Below are positions 55,794 through 64,000 of a stretch of DNA of 64,000 bases, piece by piece (the stretch's first letter is position 1; every line of letters starts with the position of its first letter). A model generated the notes under the pieces. That model was not told the origin of the DNA and did no database searches. It was given only the letters and a program-made list of their open reading frames with translations. The position numbers and the translations under genes are program-made. The stretch lies in the NCBI RefSeq assembly GCF_001421885.1, contig NZ_LMLH01000030.1, forward strand, positions 186,001 through 250,000, written 5' to 3'. Source of the stretch: Pseudomonas sp. Leaf48 (GTDB lineage Bacteria; Pseudomonadota; Gammaproteobacteria; Pseudomonadales; Pseudomonadaceae).

Positions 55794-57350
55794 TTACAAG
55801 CCTGGAAGGCGTTGACGGATTTGCGCGACAACGGTATCCAGAGTCCCGCTTTCATTGGTCTGAACGCGTTTGCTGCAGAGGATTTCTGCTGGCGTCAGTG
55901 CTTCGCGGCTGGCTTGTTGGGCAGCGATAACCGCCAGGGTGGCATCCGAAGGGTCTTTTTTATCGGACTGGCGCAAGGCCAGCCAGCTTTCGATGACTGC
56001 CTGCGGTGCGTTGCAGTCGAGGATCAGGAACGGCGCGCCTGTGGCTTCGGCAACTTTCGCCGCGAGCACGCGTTGATCCTGCTTGAGATAGGTAGCGTCG
56101 ATCACCACCGGGAAACCTGCCCGCAGAATGACATCGGCAATTTCATGCAGGCGGGTATAGGTGGCGACACTGGCGTCGGCACTATAGATGCCGGCCTGCA
56201 GATCGTTGGCTACGGTTTGTTCGCCAAACATGCGTTTACGCTCGACATCGGAGCGCAGGCGAATGGCGCCCAAGGCTTCCACTAGGCGCATGGCCACGTG
56301 GCTTTTGCCGACGGCGGAAACACCGTGGGTAATGGCCATGAAGCGCGAAGGTATGGTGCTGTAGCTTTCCGCCAGGTTGGCGTAGTTGCGGTACTGACGC
56401 AGGGTGGTTGCGCGCTGCACGGCGGTGGCGTCCGCCGGCATGCTGAACAGCGCGACCTTGGCGCGGACCAGCGCGCGGTAAGCCTTGTAGAAATTCAGCA
56501 GTTCGAGGCCCTGGTAGTCGCCGGTCAGCTCCAGGTACTGGCTGATGAAGCGCCGTGCCAGGCATTTCAGGCCGCGGTCTTCCAGGTCCATTGCCAGGAA
56601 GCCGGTGTCGGCATAGACGTCGGTAAAGCGGAACGGTTCGTTGAATTCGATGCAGTCGAAGATCACAACCTTGCCGTCGATCACGGTCGCGTTGCCGAGG
56701 TGGATGTCGCCGTGGCACTCGCGGATGAAACCATCGGCCTTACGCTGGGCGAACAGTGGCTTGAGGCGTTCGAAGCTGCTCTCGGCCCAGGCCTGCAGGG
56801 CATCGAGTTGCAGCAAATCGGCCTTGTCACTGAGGAACGGGCGAATCTGTTCGAAGTTCTGGCGCACCGGTGCCATCACGCTGTCCGGGGTGCCGGCCTC
56901 GTGCTCGGCCGGAACTTTCGGGGCGCTGAGGTGGAAGCGGGCGATCTGCTCGGCCATCTCGTCGATGTGCGCAGGGGTCAATTCGCCATTGGCTTGCAGG
57001 GTGCTGAGCAATCCGGTCTGCGGGAACTGGCGCATTTTCAGCACATATTCGATAACCGGGCCGTCACCGCCCAGTTGCGGCGCTTCGGCACTGCCGGTGA
57101 CCGGCATAACTTCCAGATACAAATCGTCGGTCAGGCGCTGGTTCAGGCGCAGCTCTTCACCGCAGAATTTTTCCCGAGCCTGGAGGCTGGTGAAGTCGAG
57201 GAAGCCGAAGTTGACCGGCTTCTTCACTTTATAGGCAAATGGGCCGGTGAGCAGGACCCAGGAAATATGGGTCTCGATGACCTGGAACCCATCTACAGGG
57301 TGCGGGTAGAGGGCAGGGTTTTGCAGGGCAGCGATCAGGGACTGGCTCAC
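55794..57350 (-). CDS. Aminoglycoside-phosphotransferase-like / P-loop kinase fusion
   Basis: 518 residues from GTG 57350, chosen because GAAGGATCG lies correctly before it; an ATG at 57389 is in frame but has no SD. The first 320 residues are an APH-like kinase fold (HGDIHLGNATVIDGKVVIFDCIEFNEPFRFTDVYAD is the catalytic/metal part). The last 190 are a P-loop domain (HGVSAVGKSHVAMRL, then the AAA/gluconate-kinase-like VIDATYLKQDQRVLA). The substrate is unknown and no resistance function is implied. It is divergent from mrcB. Confidence 0.85.
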   Translation of the reverse strand: MSQSLIAALQNPALYPHPVDGFQVIETHISWVLLTGPFAYKVKKPVNFGFLDFTSLQAREKFCGEELRLNQRLTDDLYLEVMPVTGSAEAPQLGGDGPVIEYVLKMRQFPQTGLLSTLQANGELTPAHIDEMAEQIARFHLSAPKVPAEHEAGTPDSVMAPVRQNFEQIRPFLSDKADLLQLDALQAWAESSFERLKPLFAQRKADGFIRECHGDIHLGNATVIDGKVVIFDCIEFNEPFRFTDVYADTGFLAMDLEDRGLKCLARRFISQYLELTGDYQGLELLNFYKAYRALVRAKVALFSMPADATAVQRATTLRQYRNYANLAESYSTIPSRFMAITHGVSAVGKSHVAMRLVEALGAIRLRSDVERKRMFGEQTVANDLQAGIYSADASVATYTRLHEIADVILRAGFPVVIDATYLKQDQRVLAAKVAEATGAPFLILDCNAPQAVIESWLALRQSDKKDPSDATLAVIAAQQASREALTPAEILCSKRVQTNESGTLDTVVAQIRQRLPGL

Positions 57351-57466
57351 GGGCGATCCTTCAGAGTCTGGGAAATTCGAGGTCGCCATTATGGCCGCAA
57401 GTCCGCTCGACGCAAACCTCGGAGCGCTCCTGTTGACTAGCCATAAAGTGCGTATAATCCGCCGCC

Positions 57467-59791
57467 ATGACTCGTACTCGAACTCCCCGCACCCCCAAAA
57501 AACCACCCTCCAGAGGCCTGAGCCCCTGGTTAGGCTGGGCCATTAAACTCAGTCTGGTCGGCCTTGTCGTGCTGGCCGGATTCGCCGTGTACCTCGACGC
57601 GATCGTCCAGGAGAAGTTCTCCGGCAAGCGCTGGACCATTCCGGCCAAGGTGTATGCGCGCCCGCTGGAACTGTTCGTCGGGCAGAAACTGAGCAAGGAC
57701 GATTTCCTGACCGAGCTGGATGCCTTGGGCTATCGCCGTGAAAGTGTGGCCAACGGCCCGGGCGCCGCTGCAGTCAATGGCAATACCGTCGACCTTAATA
57801 CCCGCGGCTTCCAGTTCTATGAAGGCATGGAGCAAGCGCAGCCGGTGCGGGTGCGGTTCTCCGGTGACTACGTCGCCGAACTGTCGGCGACCAACGGCTC
57901 GAAACTGTCGGTTGTGCGCCTGGAGCCGCTGCTGATCGGCGGTCTGTATCCGAAAAACCTCGAAGACCGGATTCTGATCAAGATCGATCAGGTGCCACCG
58001 TATTTGCTCGAAACCCTGGTGGCTGTCGAGGATCGGGATTTCTATCATCATTTTGGTGTTTCGCCGAAGTCGATTGCACGGGCGATCTGGGTCAATGGCT
58101 CGTCGGGCCGTATGCGCCAGGGCGGCAGTACCCTGACTCAGCAGCTGGTGAAAAACTTCTACCTGACCAATGAGCGCAGCCTGAGCCGAAAGCTCACCGA
58201 AGCCATGATGGCGCTGCTGCTTGAGTTGCATTACGACAAACGCGAAATCCTTGAGGCGTACCTCAATGAAGTGTTCGTCGGTCAGGACGGTCAGCGTGCG
58301 GTGCACGGTTTCGGCCTGGCCAGCCAGTTCTTCTTCAGTCAGCCGTTGGCTGAACTCAAGCTGCATCAAGTGGCTCTGCTGGTGGGGATGGTCAAGGGGC
58401 CATCTTCCTATAACCCGCGGCGCTATCCGGAGCGTGCCCTCGAGCGGCGCAACCTGGTGCTCGATGTGTTGCAGGAGCAGGGCGTGGCTACGGCTGAGCA
58501 AGTCGAGGCGGCGAAGAAGATGCCGCTGGGCGTGACCAAGCGCGGCAGTCTTGCCGACAGCTCATTCCCGGGCTTCCTCGATCTGGTCAAGCGTCAGCTG
58601 CGCGAAGACTATCGCGACGAAGACTTGACCGAAGAAGGCCTGCGCATCTTCACCAGCTTCGACCCGATCCTGCAGATGAAGGCCGAAGCTTCGGTCAACG
58701 ACACCTTTAAACGCCTGGCGGGGCGCAAGGGCTCTGAAGACGTCGAAGCGGCGATGGTCGTGACCAATCCGGAAACCGGTGAAGTTCAGGCCATGATCGG
58801 CAGTCGTCAGGCCAGCTTTGCCGGGTTCAACCGCGCGCTGGACGCGGTACGCCCCATCGGCTCGCTGATCAAGCCGGCGGTATACCTGACCGCACTCGAG
58901 AAGCCCAGCCAGTACACCTTGACCAGTTGGTTGTCGGACGAATCCTTCTCGGTCAAAGGGGCGGACGGTCAGGTCTGGAAACCGCAGAACTACGATCGCC
59001 GCTCTCACGGCACAGTCTTCCTTTATCAAGGGCTGGCGCATTCCTACAATCTGTCGACCGCGCGTCTGGGTCTGGCGGTGGGCGTTCCGAATGTTCTCAA
59101 GACCCTGGCGCGTCTGGGTGTGAGCCGTGAGTTCCCGGCATTCCCGTCGATGTTGCTCGGCGCCGGTGGCATGACCCCGATCGAAGTCGCGACCATGTAC
59201 CAGACGCTTGCCAACGGTGGCTTCAACACACCGATGCGCGGGATTCGCAGCGTACTGACGGCAGAAGGCGAGCCGCTCAAGCGTTATCCGTTCCAGATTC
59301 AGCAGCGTTTTGATCCAGCGTCCATCTACCTGATCCAGAGCGCCATGCAGCGTGTCATGCGTGAGGGTACCGGCAGCTCGGTTTACAACGTGTTACCGAA
59401 AACCTTGACCCTGGCGGGCAAGACCGGCACCAGTAATGATTCGCGGGACAGCTGGTTTGCGGGCTTCAGCCAGGATTTGCTGGCGGTGGTCTGGCTGGGT
59501 CGTGATGACAACGGCAAGACGCCATTCACCGGTGCGACCGGTGCGTTGCAGGTCTGGGCCAGTTTCATGCGCAAGGCCGATCCGCTGCCGCTGGACATGC
59601 CGCAACCGGATAACATCGTCCAGGCTTGGGTCGATTCGCGTACCGGGCAGGGTTCTGACGCCGGCTGCCCAGGTGCTGTGCAGATGCCGTATATTCGCGG
59701 CAGCGAACCGCCTCCCGGTGCCGCTTGCGCTGGCGAAGGCCCGGCATCGGGCGAATCGGTGATGGATTGGGTCAAAGGCTGGATGAATTAA
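57467..59791 (+). CDS. mrcB: Penicillin-binding protein 1B
   Basis: 774 residues. A basic cytosolic N-terminus (TRTRTPRTPKKPPS) is followed by a membrane helix (LGWAIKLSLVGLVVLAGFAVYL). The UvrB-like 2 domain is next, then the GT51 glycosyltransferase with VAVEDRDFYHHFG. The transpeptidase has SxxK in RPIGSLIKPAVYL, SxN in SYNLSTARLG and KTG in LAGKTGTSND. It polymerises and cross-links peptidoglycan. TATAAT at 57453-57458 leaves almost no leader before ATG 57467, so the transcript could be nearly leaderless. Confidence 0.96.
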   Translation: MTRTRTPRTPKKPPSRGLSPWLGWAIKLSLVGLVVLAGFAVYLDAIVQEKFSGKRWTIPAKVYARPLELFVGQKLSKDDFLTELDALGYRRESVANGPGAAAVNGNTVDLNTRGFQFYEGMEQAQPVRVRFSGDYVAELSATNGSKLSVVRLEPLLIGGLYPKNLEDRILIKIDQVPPYLLETLVAVEDRDFYHHFGVSPKSIARAIWVNGSSGRMRQGGSTLTQQLVKNFYLTNERSLSRKLTEAMMALLLELHYDKREILEAYLNEVFVGQDGQRAVHGFGLASQFFFSQPLAELKLHQVALLVGMVKGPSSYNPRRYPERALERRNLVLDVLQEQGVATAEQVEAAKKMPLGVTKRGSLADSSFPGFLDLVKRQLREDYRDEDLTEEGLRIFTSFDPILQMKAEASVNDTFKRLAGRKGSEDVEAAMVVTNPETGEVQAMIGSRQASFAGFNRALDAVRPIGSLIKPAVYLTALEKPSQYTLTSWLSDESFSVKGADGQVWKPQNYDRRSHGTVFLYQGLAHSYNLSTARLGLAVGVPNVLKTLARLGVSREFPAFPSMLLGAGGMTPIEVATMYQTLANGGFNTPMRGIRSVLTAEGEPLKRYPFQIQQRFDPASIYLIQSAMQRVMREGTGSSVYNVLPKTLTLAGKTGTSNDSRDSWFAGFSQDLLAVVWLGRDDNGKTPFTGATGALQVWASFMRKADPLPLDMPQPDNIVQAWVDSRTGQGSDAGCPGAVQMPYIRGSEPPPGAACAGEGPASGESVMDWVKGWMN

Positions 59792-59807
59792 GCAAAGAGG
59801 GTTTCAA

Positions 59808-60557
59808 GTGAACAAGTGGTTGATTCCAGCGGTTGCCGCCGTAGCTTTGCTCAGCGGTTGCTCCACCGTACAACGTGGCTCGATTCCGGTTGTGGACGCC
59901 GGCACTGCCGTTTCCAACAGCGAGCGGATTTCGGCGAACGGCGGCTTCCGGCAAACGACGGTCAAGCGGCCTGCGCAAGCTCAGGTTCAAGAAATTCCGC
60001 AGGGTGATAGCGGAGTCGTCGTAATGGTTCCGGGAGCGGGCGCCATGACCTCGACCCCGATCAGCACGACCCCGATTACCCCGGGGCCGGTCAGTTCCGG
60101 CCCGATCACGCCAGGGCCGATTGATACGACTTCGGGGCAGTCGGCACCGATCAACCAGGGCAGTTACAGCATGCCGTCGACGCCAAGCGGGATTCCGTCG
60201 GCCAGTTCCGGCGGCCTGTCTGCGGACGAGCAACTGGATGGCCCGGTGTTGGCGCTGTTGACCACGGCGCAGCAGCAACAGGCCAGCGGTGACCTCAACG
60301 GTGCCTCCTCCAGCCTCGAGCGCGCCCAGCGTGTTGCACCTCGCGAGCCACAGGTTCTGTACAAGCTTGCGCAGGTGCGGATGGCCCAGGGCGATGCGGC
60401 GCAGGCAGAGCAGTTTGCCCAGCGCGGCCTGACCCTGGCCAACGGTCGGCCGGCACTCCAGGCCAGCCTGTGGGATCTGATCGCCCAGGCACGGGAAAAA
60501 CAGGGTGACTCTGCGGGCGCTGCACAGGCTCGGCAGAAAGCCAAGGTTTCACTGTGA
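59808..60557 (+). CDS. TPR-containing lipoprotein
   Basis: 249 residues from GTG 59808 with SD AAAGAGGG. Lipoprotein signal with lipid Cys18 (AVALLSGCST). A Thr/Pro/Gly-rich low-complexity linker lies at about 75-120 (STPISTTPITPGPVSSG). A tetratricopeptide region follows at about 145-235 (LALLTTAQQQQASGDLNGASSSLERAQRVAPREPQVLYKLAQV). It follows mrcB by 16 bases and may help the penicillin-binding protein, in the manner of the LpoB/CpoB partners in other bacteria; this is an inference from position. yqcC follows with one base of overlap. Confidence 0.85.
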   Translation: MNKWLIPAVAAVALLSGCSTVQRGSIPVVDAGTAVSNSERISANGGFRQTTVKRPAQAQVQEIPQGDSGVVVMVPGAGAMTSTPISTTPITPGPVSSGPITPGPIDTTSGQSAPINQGSYSMPSTPSGIPSASSGGLSADEQLDGPVLALLTTAQQQQASGDLNGASSSLERAQRVAPREPQVLYKLAQVRMAQGDAAQAEQFAQRGLTLANGRPALQASLWDLIAQAREKQGDSAGAAQARQKAKVSL

Positions 60558-60892
60558 TGGATGCGCGCTTTCCCCGGATAGCCGACCAACTGCTGTTGAT
60601 CGAGCGTGAACTGCGGGTGCAAGGCTGGTGGGATGAAGTCCCACCATCGGCCGAAGCGCTATCGAGTGTCGAGCCGTTCTCGGTCGACACCCTGGAGTTC
60701 GAGCAGTGGCTGCAATGGATCTTCCTGCCGCGCATGAAGGCGATCCTCGAACAGGACTTGCCGCTGCCCAACGCTTCGGGCATTCAGGAAATGGCGGAAA
60801 TGGTCTTTGCTTCGCGCAATGTGCAGGGCAGGGATCGCCAACTTCAGGTGTTGCTCAAAGAGTTCGATCAATTGATCAGCGCCGCCCGCTGA
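60557..60892 (+). CDS. YqcC family protein
   Basis: 111 residues from ATG 60557, which shares a base with the previous stop (TGATG); a GTG at 60554 is an alternative. DUF446/YqcC signature: LLIERELRVQGWWDEVPPSAEAL, FEQWLQWIFLPRMKAILE, and SGIQEMAEMVFASR. Function is unknown; structures of the family are alpha-helical bundles. It ends the mrcB-TPR-yqcC set. Confidence 0.88.
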   Translation: MDARFPRIADQLLLIERELRVQGWWDEVPPSAEALSSVEPFSVDTLEFEQWLQWIFLPRMKAILEQDLPLPNASGIQEMAEMVFASRNVQGRDRQLQVLLKEFDQLISAAR

Positions 60893-61379
60893 AACCGTAA
60901 AAGTCAGATAGTCCCTAGGGTTGTGGGTTGGCGGTCAGGTAGCGACCGCCAAGTCTGTGATGCAGAAGTGCGTTCGCGTGCCAATTTTCTGCCAAAACTT
61001 GCGCAATTGAAGCTAAGACCGCTGGGCTTTACGGGTTTTTTCTTGCGTTCTCATATGTTTAGCAGAATAAAGCACATAGACGACTTGACTTGCAGGGGAC
61101 GAAACAGAAGAATCCAAAGTCCGCTGTAGAGGGACTGCCAGAAGCAGGCCCACTCGGCAGATCATGAGGCGCACACCCGCGCCGACCTGTTACACCCGCA
61201 ACGCGTTACCTCGCGCTGGGTGGGAAAGGCCCGCAACACTTGGGACGATCCCAATACTTGCTCAGTCAGTGCTGACGTAGTCGGCGACCACCGTCGCTCA
61301 TGCTCTGCTGGGAAGTAAACCTATTAAGACCCGTTCCATTTTTCGTGGGCGGTATTCTGGCGTTTTAGAGGTGAGCAAC
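60893..61379. other. Long upstream region of ilvI
   Basis: 487 bases between yqcC and ilvI. The stem TTGGCGGTC-AGGTAGC-GACCGCCAA (60928-60952) may end the yqcC transcript but lacks a T run. Further on lie a possible sigma-70 promoter (TTGACT, 17-base spacer, AAGAAT near 61085-61113) and a long untranslated leader to the ilvI GTG. I found no leader peptide rich in branched-chain amino acids and no clear riboswitch. A 68-codon open frame inside is not supported. Confidence 0.5.
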
Positions 61380-63104
61380 GTGGAGCTTTTATCTGGCGGT
61401 GAGATGCTCGTCCGCTTTTTGCGCGACGAAGGCGTCAAATATATCTACGGGTACCCGGGTGGTGCTCTTCTTCATGTTTACGATGCCCTGTTCAAAGAAC
61501 CGGAAGTGACCCACATCCTGGTTCGTCACGAGCAAGCGGCTACCCATATGGCTGACGGCTATGCCCGTGCCACCGGTAAAGCCGGCGTGGTATTGGTGAC
61601 ATCCGGTCCAGGTGCCACAAACGCCATTACCGGTATCGCCACTGCCTATATGGACTCGATTCCAATGGTGGTCATCTCCGGTCAGGTGCCAAGCACCATG
61701 GTCGGCACCGATGCATTCCAGGAAACCGACATGATCGGTATTTCCCGGCCGATCGTGAAGCACAGCTTCATGATCAAGCACGCGTCGGAAATCCCTGAAG
61801 TCATGAAGAAGGCTTTCTACCTGGCGCAATCCGGTCGTCCGGGCCCGGTCGTTGTCGATATCCCGAAAGACATGACCAACCCGGCCGAGAAGTTCGAATA
61901 CATCTTCCCGAAAAAAGCCAAGCTGCGCTCCTACAGCCCGGCTGTACGCGGTCACTCCGGCCAGATCCGCAAGGCGGCAGAAATGCTCCTGGCGGCCAAG
62001 CGTCCTGTGTTGTACGCGGGCGGCGGCGTGATCCTCGGCGGTGGTTCCGCACCACTGACCGAACTGGCGAAAATGCTTAACCTGCCAGTGACCAATACCC
62101 TGATGGGGTTGGGTGCCTACCCTGGCACCGACCGTCAGTTCATCGGCATGCTCGGCATGCACGGCAGCTACACCGCCAACCTGGCGATGCACCATGCCGA
62201 TGTGATCCTTGCAGTCGGCGCGCGCTTCGACGATCGCGTGATCAACGGTCCGGCCAAGTTCTGTCCGAACGCCAAGATCATCCACATCGACATCGACCCG
62301 GCTTCGATCTCCAAGACCATCAAGGCCGATGTGCCTATCGTTGGTCCGGTTGAGAGCGTCCTGACCGAGATGGTCGCGATCCTCAAGGAAATCGGCGAGA
62401 CCCCGAACAAGGAGTCCGTTGCCAGCTGGTGGAAGCAGGTCGACGAGTGGCGCGGTGATCGTGGCCTGTTCCCTTATGACAAGGGCGACGGCAGCAAGAT
62501 CAAGCCACAAACGGTCATCGAAACCCTGTGCGAAGTGACCAAGGGCGACGCCTTTGTAACTTCCGATGTGGGCCAGCACCAGATGTTCGCGGCGCAGTAC
62601 TACCGTTTCAACAAACCGAACCGGTGGATCAACTCCGGTGGCCTGGGCACCATGGGCTTCGGTTTGCCGGCGGCCATGGGTATTGCGTTGAGCTTTCCGG
62701 AGGCCGACGTCGCCTGTGTTACGGGCGAAGGCAGCATCCAGATGAACATCCAGGAGCTGTCGACCTGTCTGCAATACGGTTTGCCGGTAAAAATCGTCAT
62801 CCTCAACAACGGTGTGCTGGGTATGGTTCGCCAGTGGCAGGATATGAGCTACGGCAGCCGTCACTCGCATTCCTACATGGAATCGTTGCCTGACTTCGTC
62901 AAGCTGGCAGAGGCCTACGGCCACGTCGGCGTACGCATCACCGAGTCCAAGGACTTGAAGTCGAAGATGGAAGAGGCGTTCGCCATGAAGGATCGCCTGG
63001 TCGTGATCGATATTTCGGTCGACACCAGCGAGCACGTCTATCCGATGCAGATCAAAGACGGCTCCATGCGCGATATGTGGCTGAGCAAGACGGAGCGTAC
63101 CTAA
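61380..63104 (+). CDS. ilvI: Acetolactate synthase large subunit
   Basis: 574 residues from GTG 61380, preceded by AGAGGTGA six bases away; a GTG at 61371 is in frame but has no SD. The TPP-binding PP domain has the catalytic glutamate in [18 protein letters not shown]. The cofactor motif reads [29 protein letters not shown], with GEG where GDG is usual. It condenses two pyruvates, or pyruvate and 2-oxobutyrate, for valine, leucine and isoleucine. ilvH follows after 2 bases. Confidence 0.95.
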   Translation: MELLSGGEMLVRFLRDEGVKYIYGYPGGALLHVYDALFKEPEVTHILVRHEQAATHMADGYARATGKAGVVLVTSGPGATNAITGIATAYMDSIPMVVISGQVPSTMVGTDAFQETDMIGISRPIVKHSFMIKHASEIPEVMKKAFYLAQSGRPGPVVVDIPKDMTNPAEKFEYIFPKKAKLRSYSPAVRGHSGQIRKAAEMLLAAKRPVLYAGGGVILGGGSAPLTELAKMLNLPVTNTLMGLGAYPGTDRQFIGMLGMHGSYTANLAMHHADVILAVGARFDDRVINGPAKFCPNAKIIHIDIDPASISKTIKADVPIVGPVESVLTEMVAILKEIGETPNKESVASWWKQVDEWRGDRGLFPYDKGDGSKIKPQTVIETLCEVTKGDAFVTSDVGQHQMFAAQYYRFNKPNRWINSGGLGTMGFGLPAAMGIALSFPEADVACVTGEGSIQMNIQELSTCLQYGLPVKIVILNNGVLGMVRQWQDMSYGSRHSHSYMESLPDFVKLAEAYGHVGVRITESKDLKSKMEEAFAMKDRLVVIDISVDTSEHVYPMQIKDGSMRDMWLSKTERT

Positions 63105-63106
63105 TC

Positions 63107-63598
63107 ATGCGGCACATTATTTCCTTGCTTCTGGAAAACGAACCCGGTGCTCTGTCCCGTGTGGTTGGTCTGTTCTCGCAGCGCAACTACAACATCGAAA
63201 GCCTGACCGTGGCCCCTACCGAAGACCCGACCCTGTCGCGTCTGACGCTGACCACTGTCGGCCACGATGAAGTGATCGAGCAGATCACCAAGAACCTGAA
63301 CAAACTGATCGAAGTGGTAAAACTGGTCGACCTGTCGGAGAGTGCTCACATCGAGCGCGAGCTGATGCTGGTCAAGGTCAAGGCCACCGGCGCCCAGCGC
63401 GCCGAGATCAAGCGCACCACCGATATTTATCGTGGACAGATCGTCGATGTCAGCGCCAGCGTGTATACCGTTCAACTGACCGGTACCAGCGACAAGCTCG
63501 ACAGCTTCCTTCAGTCCATCGGCACTGCCTCGATACTGGAAACCGTCCGTAGTGGCGTGACCGGGATTGCTCGCGGCGACAAAGTACTCAGCATCTAA
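63107..63598 (+). CDS. ilvH: Acetolactate synthase small (regulatory) subunit
   Basis: 163 residues from ATG 63107; the frame extends upstream into ilvI but is not used. An N-terminal ACT domain (LLENEPGALSRVVGLFSQRNYNIESLTVAPTEDP) binds the feedback inhibitor valine, and a C-terminal domain follows (VVDVSASVYTVQLTGTSDKLDSF-like). It stimulates IlvI and confers feedback control. Confidence 0.95.
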   Translation: MRHIISLLLENEPGALSRVVGLFSQRNYNIESLTVAPTEDPTLSRLTLTTVGHDEVIEQITKNLNKLIEVVKLVDLSESAHIERELMLVKVKATGAQRAEIKRTTDIYRGQIVDVSASVYTVQLTGTSDKLDSFLQSIGTASILETVRSGVTGIARGDKVLSI

Positions 63599-63643
63599 AC
63601 CAAATTAGCGAATGGCCTGAACGGCCTGATATAGGGGAAATTC

Positions 63644-64000
<357 letters not shown>

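Noticed and set aside
60923-61129. 68-codon open frame upstream of ilvI as a leader peptide
   Set aside because: It has no run of Leu/Val/Ile codons and no SD; a branched-chain leader peptide is not supported.
61389-63035. 548-codon open frame opposite ilvI
   Set aside because: Composition artefact; ilvI is intact on the plus strand.

Overview
The window is a contiguous stretch of a Pseudomonas chromosome, most likely from the P. fluorescens group. I infer this from the gene order (proB-creA-rpsT-murJ-ribF-ileS-lspA-fkpB-ispH-minor pilins-thiO-pilR-bamD-rluD-pgeF-clpB), from cbrX-cbrA-cbrB-crcZ-pcnB-folK-panB-panC-panD-pgi-acsA, from a PrrF-type sRNA, and from many GC-rich REP inverted repeats of the kind found in fluorescent pseudomonads. 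Most of it is core genome: no phage, insertion sequence, transposase or CRISPR array was seen.

Layout. 1-9546: proline synthesis (partial proB), creA, rpsT, then a lipid II flippase / FAD synthesis / Ile-tRNA synthetase / signal peptidase II / PPIase / ispH block. 9543-15930: minor type IV pilins, thiO, the regulator pilR and a decayed pilS. 15934-22748: small membrane protein, bamD, rluD, pgeF, clpB behind a sigma-32 promoter, and a tRNA cluster (Asn, Pro, Lys, Pro). 22882-26679: NADH dehydrogenase and small conserved proteins. 26676-30697: yacG-coaE-pilD-pilC and a divergent sigma-54-driven pilA, then a second sigma-54 promoter before a BON-domain protein. 30903-45000: envelope AsmA-like protein, methyltransferase, MpaB-like protein, acsA, pgi, pantothenate genes, folK, pcnB. 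45100-50378: the carbon/nitrogen control locus crcZ-cbrB-cbrA-cbrX. 50456-60892: gluQ, dksA, an aminotransferase, sfsA, Rieske protein, prrF, a TfoX-like protein, pentapeptide protein, a kinase/APH fusion, mrcB, TPR lipoprotein, yqcC. 61380-64000: ilvI-ilvH-ilvC (ilvC cut by the window end).

Systems. The type IV pilus parts form a patchwork. PilA, PilC, PilD, PilR and minor pilins FimT/FimU/PilV/W/X/E look intact. PilS survives only as a frame-shifted, internally deleted relic, PilB is absent from its usual place between pilA and pilC, and the usual PilY1 slot holds a 139-residue secreted protein with a calcium-loop motif. The carbon catabolite control module is complete in cis: CbrX/CbrA/CbrB, candidate CbrB sites, a sigma-54 promoter and the CrcZ RNA with six A-rich Crc/Hfq-type motif clusters. 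Iron control is represented by a single Fur-box/PrrF unit. Non-coding signals worth attention are the nested 137-bp palindrome between rpsT and murJ, a 116-bp-period REP tandem array upstream of acsA, and a 17-bp direct repeat flanking the TfoX-like gene.
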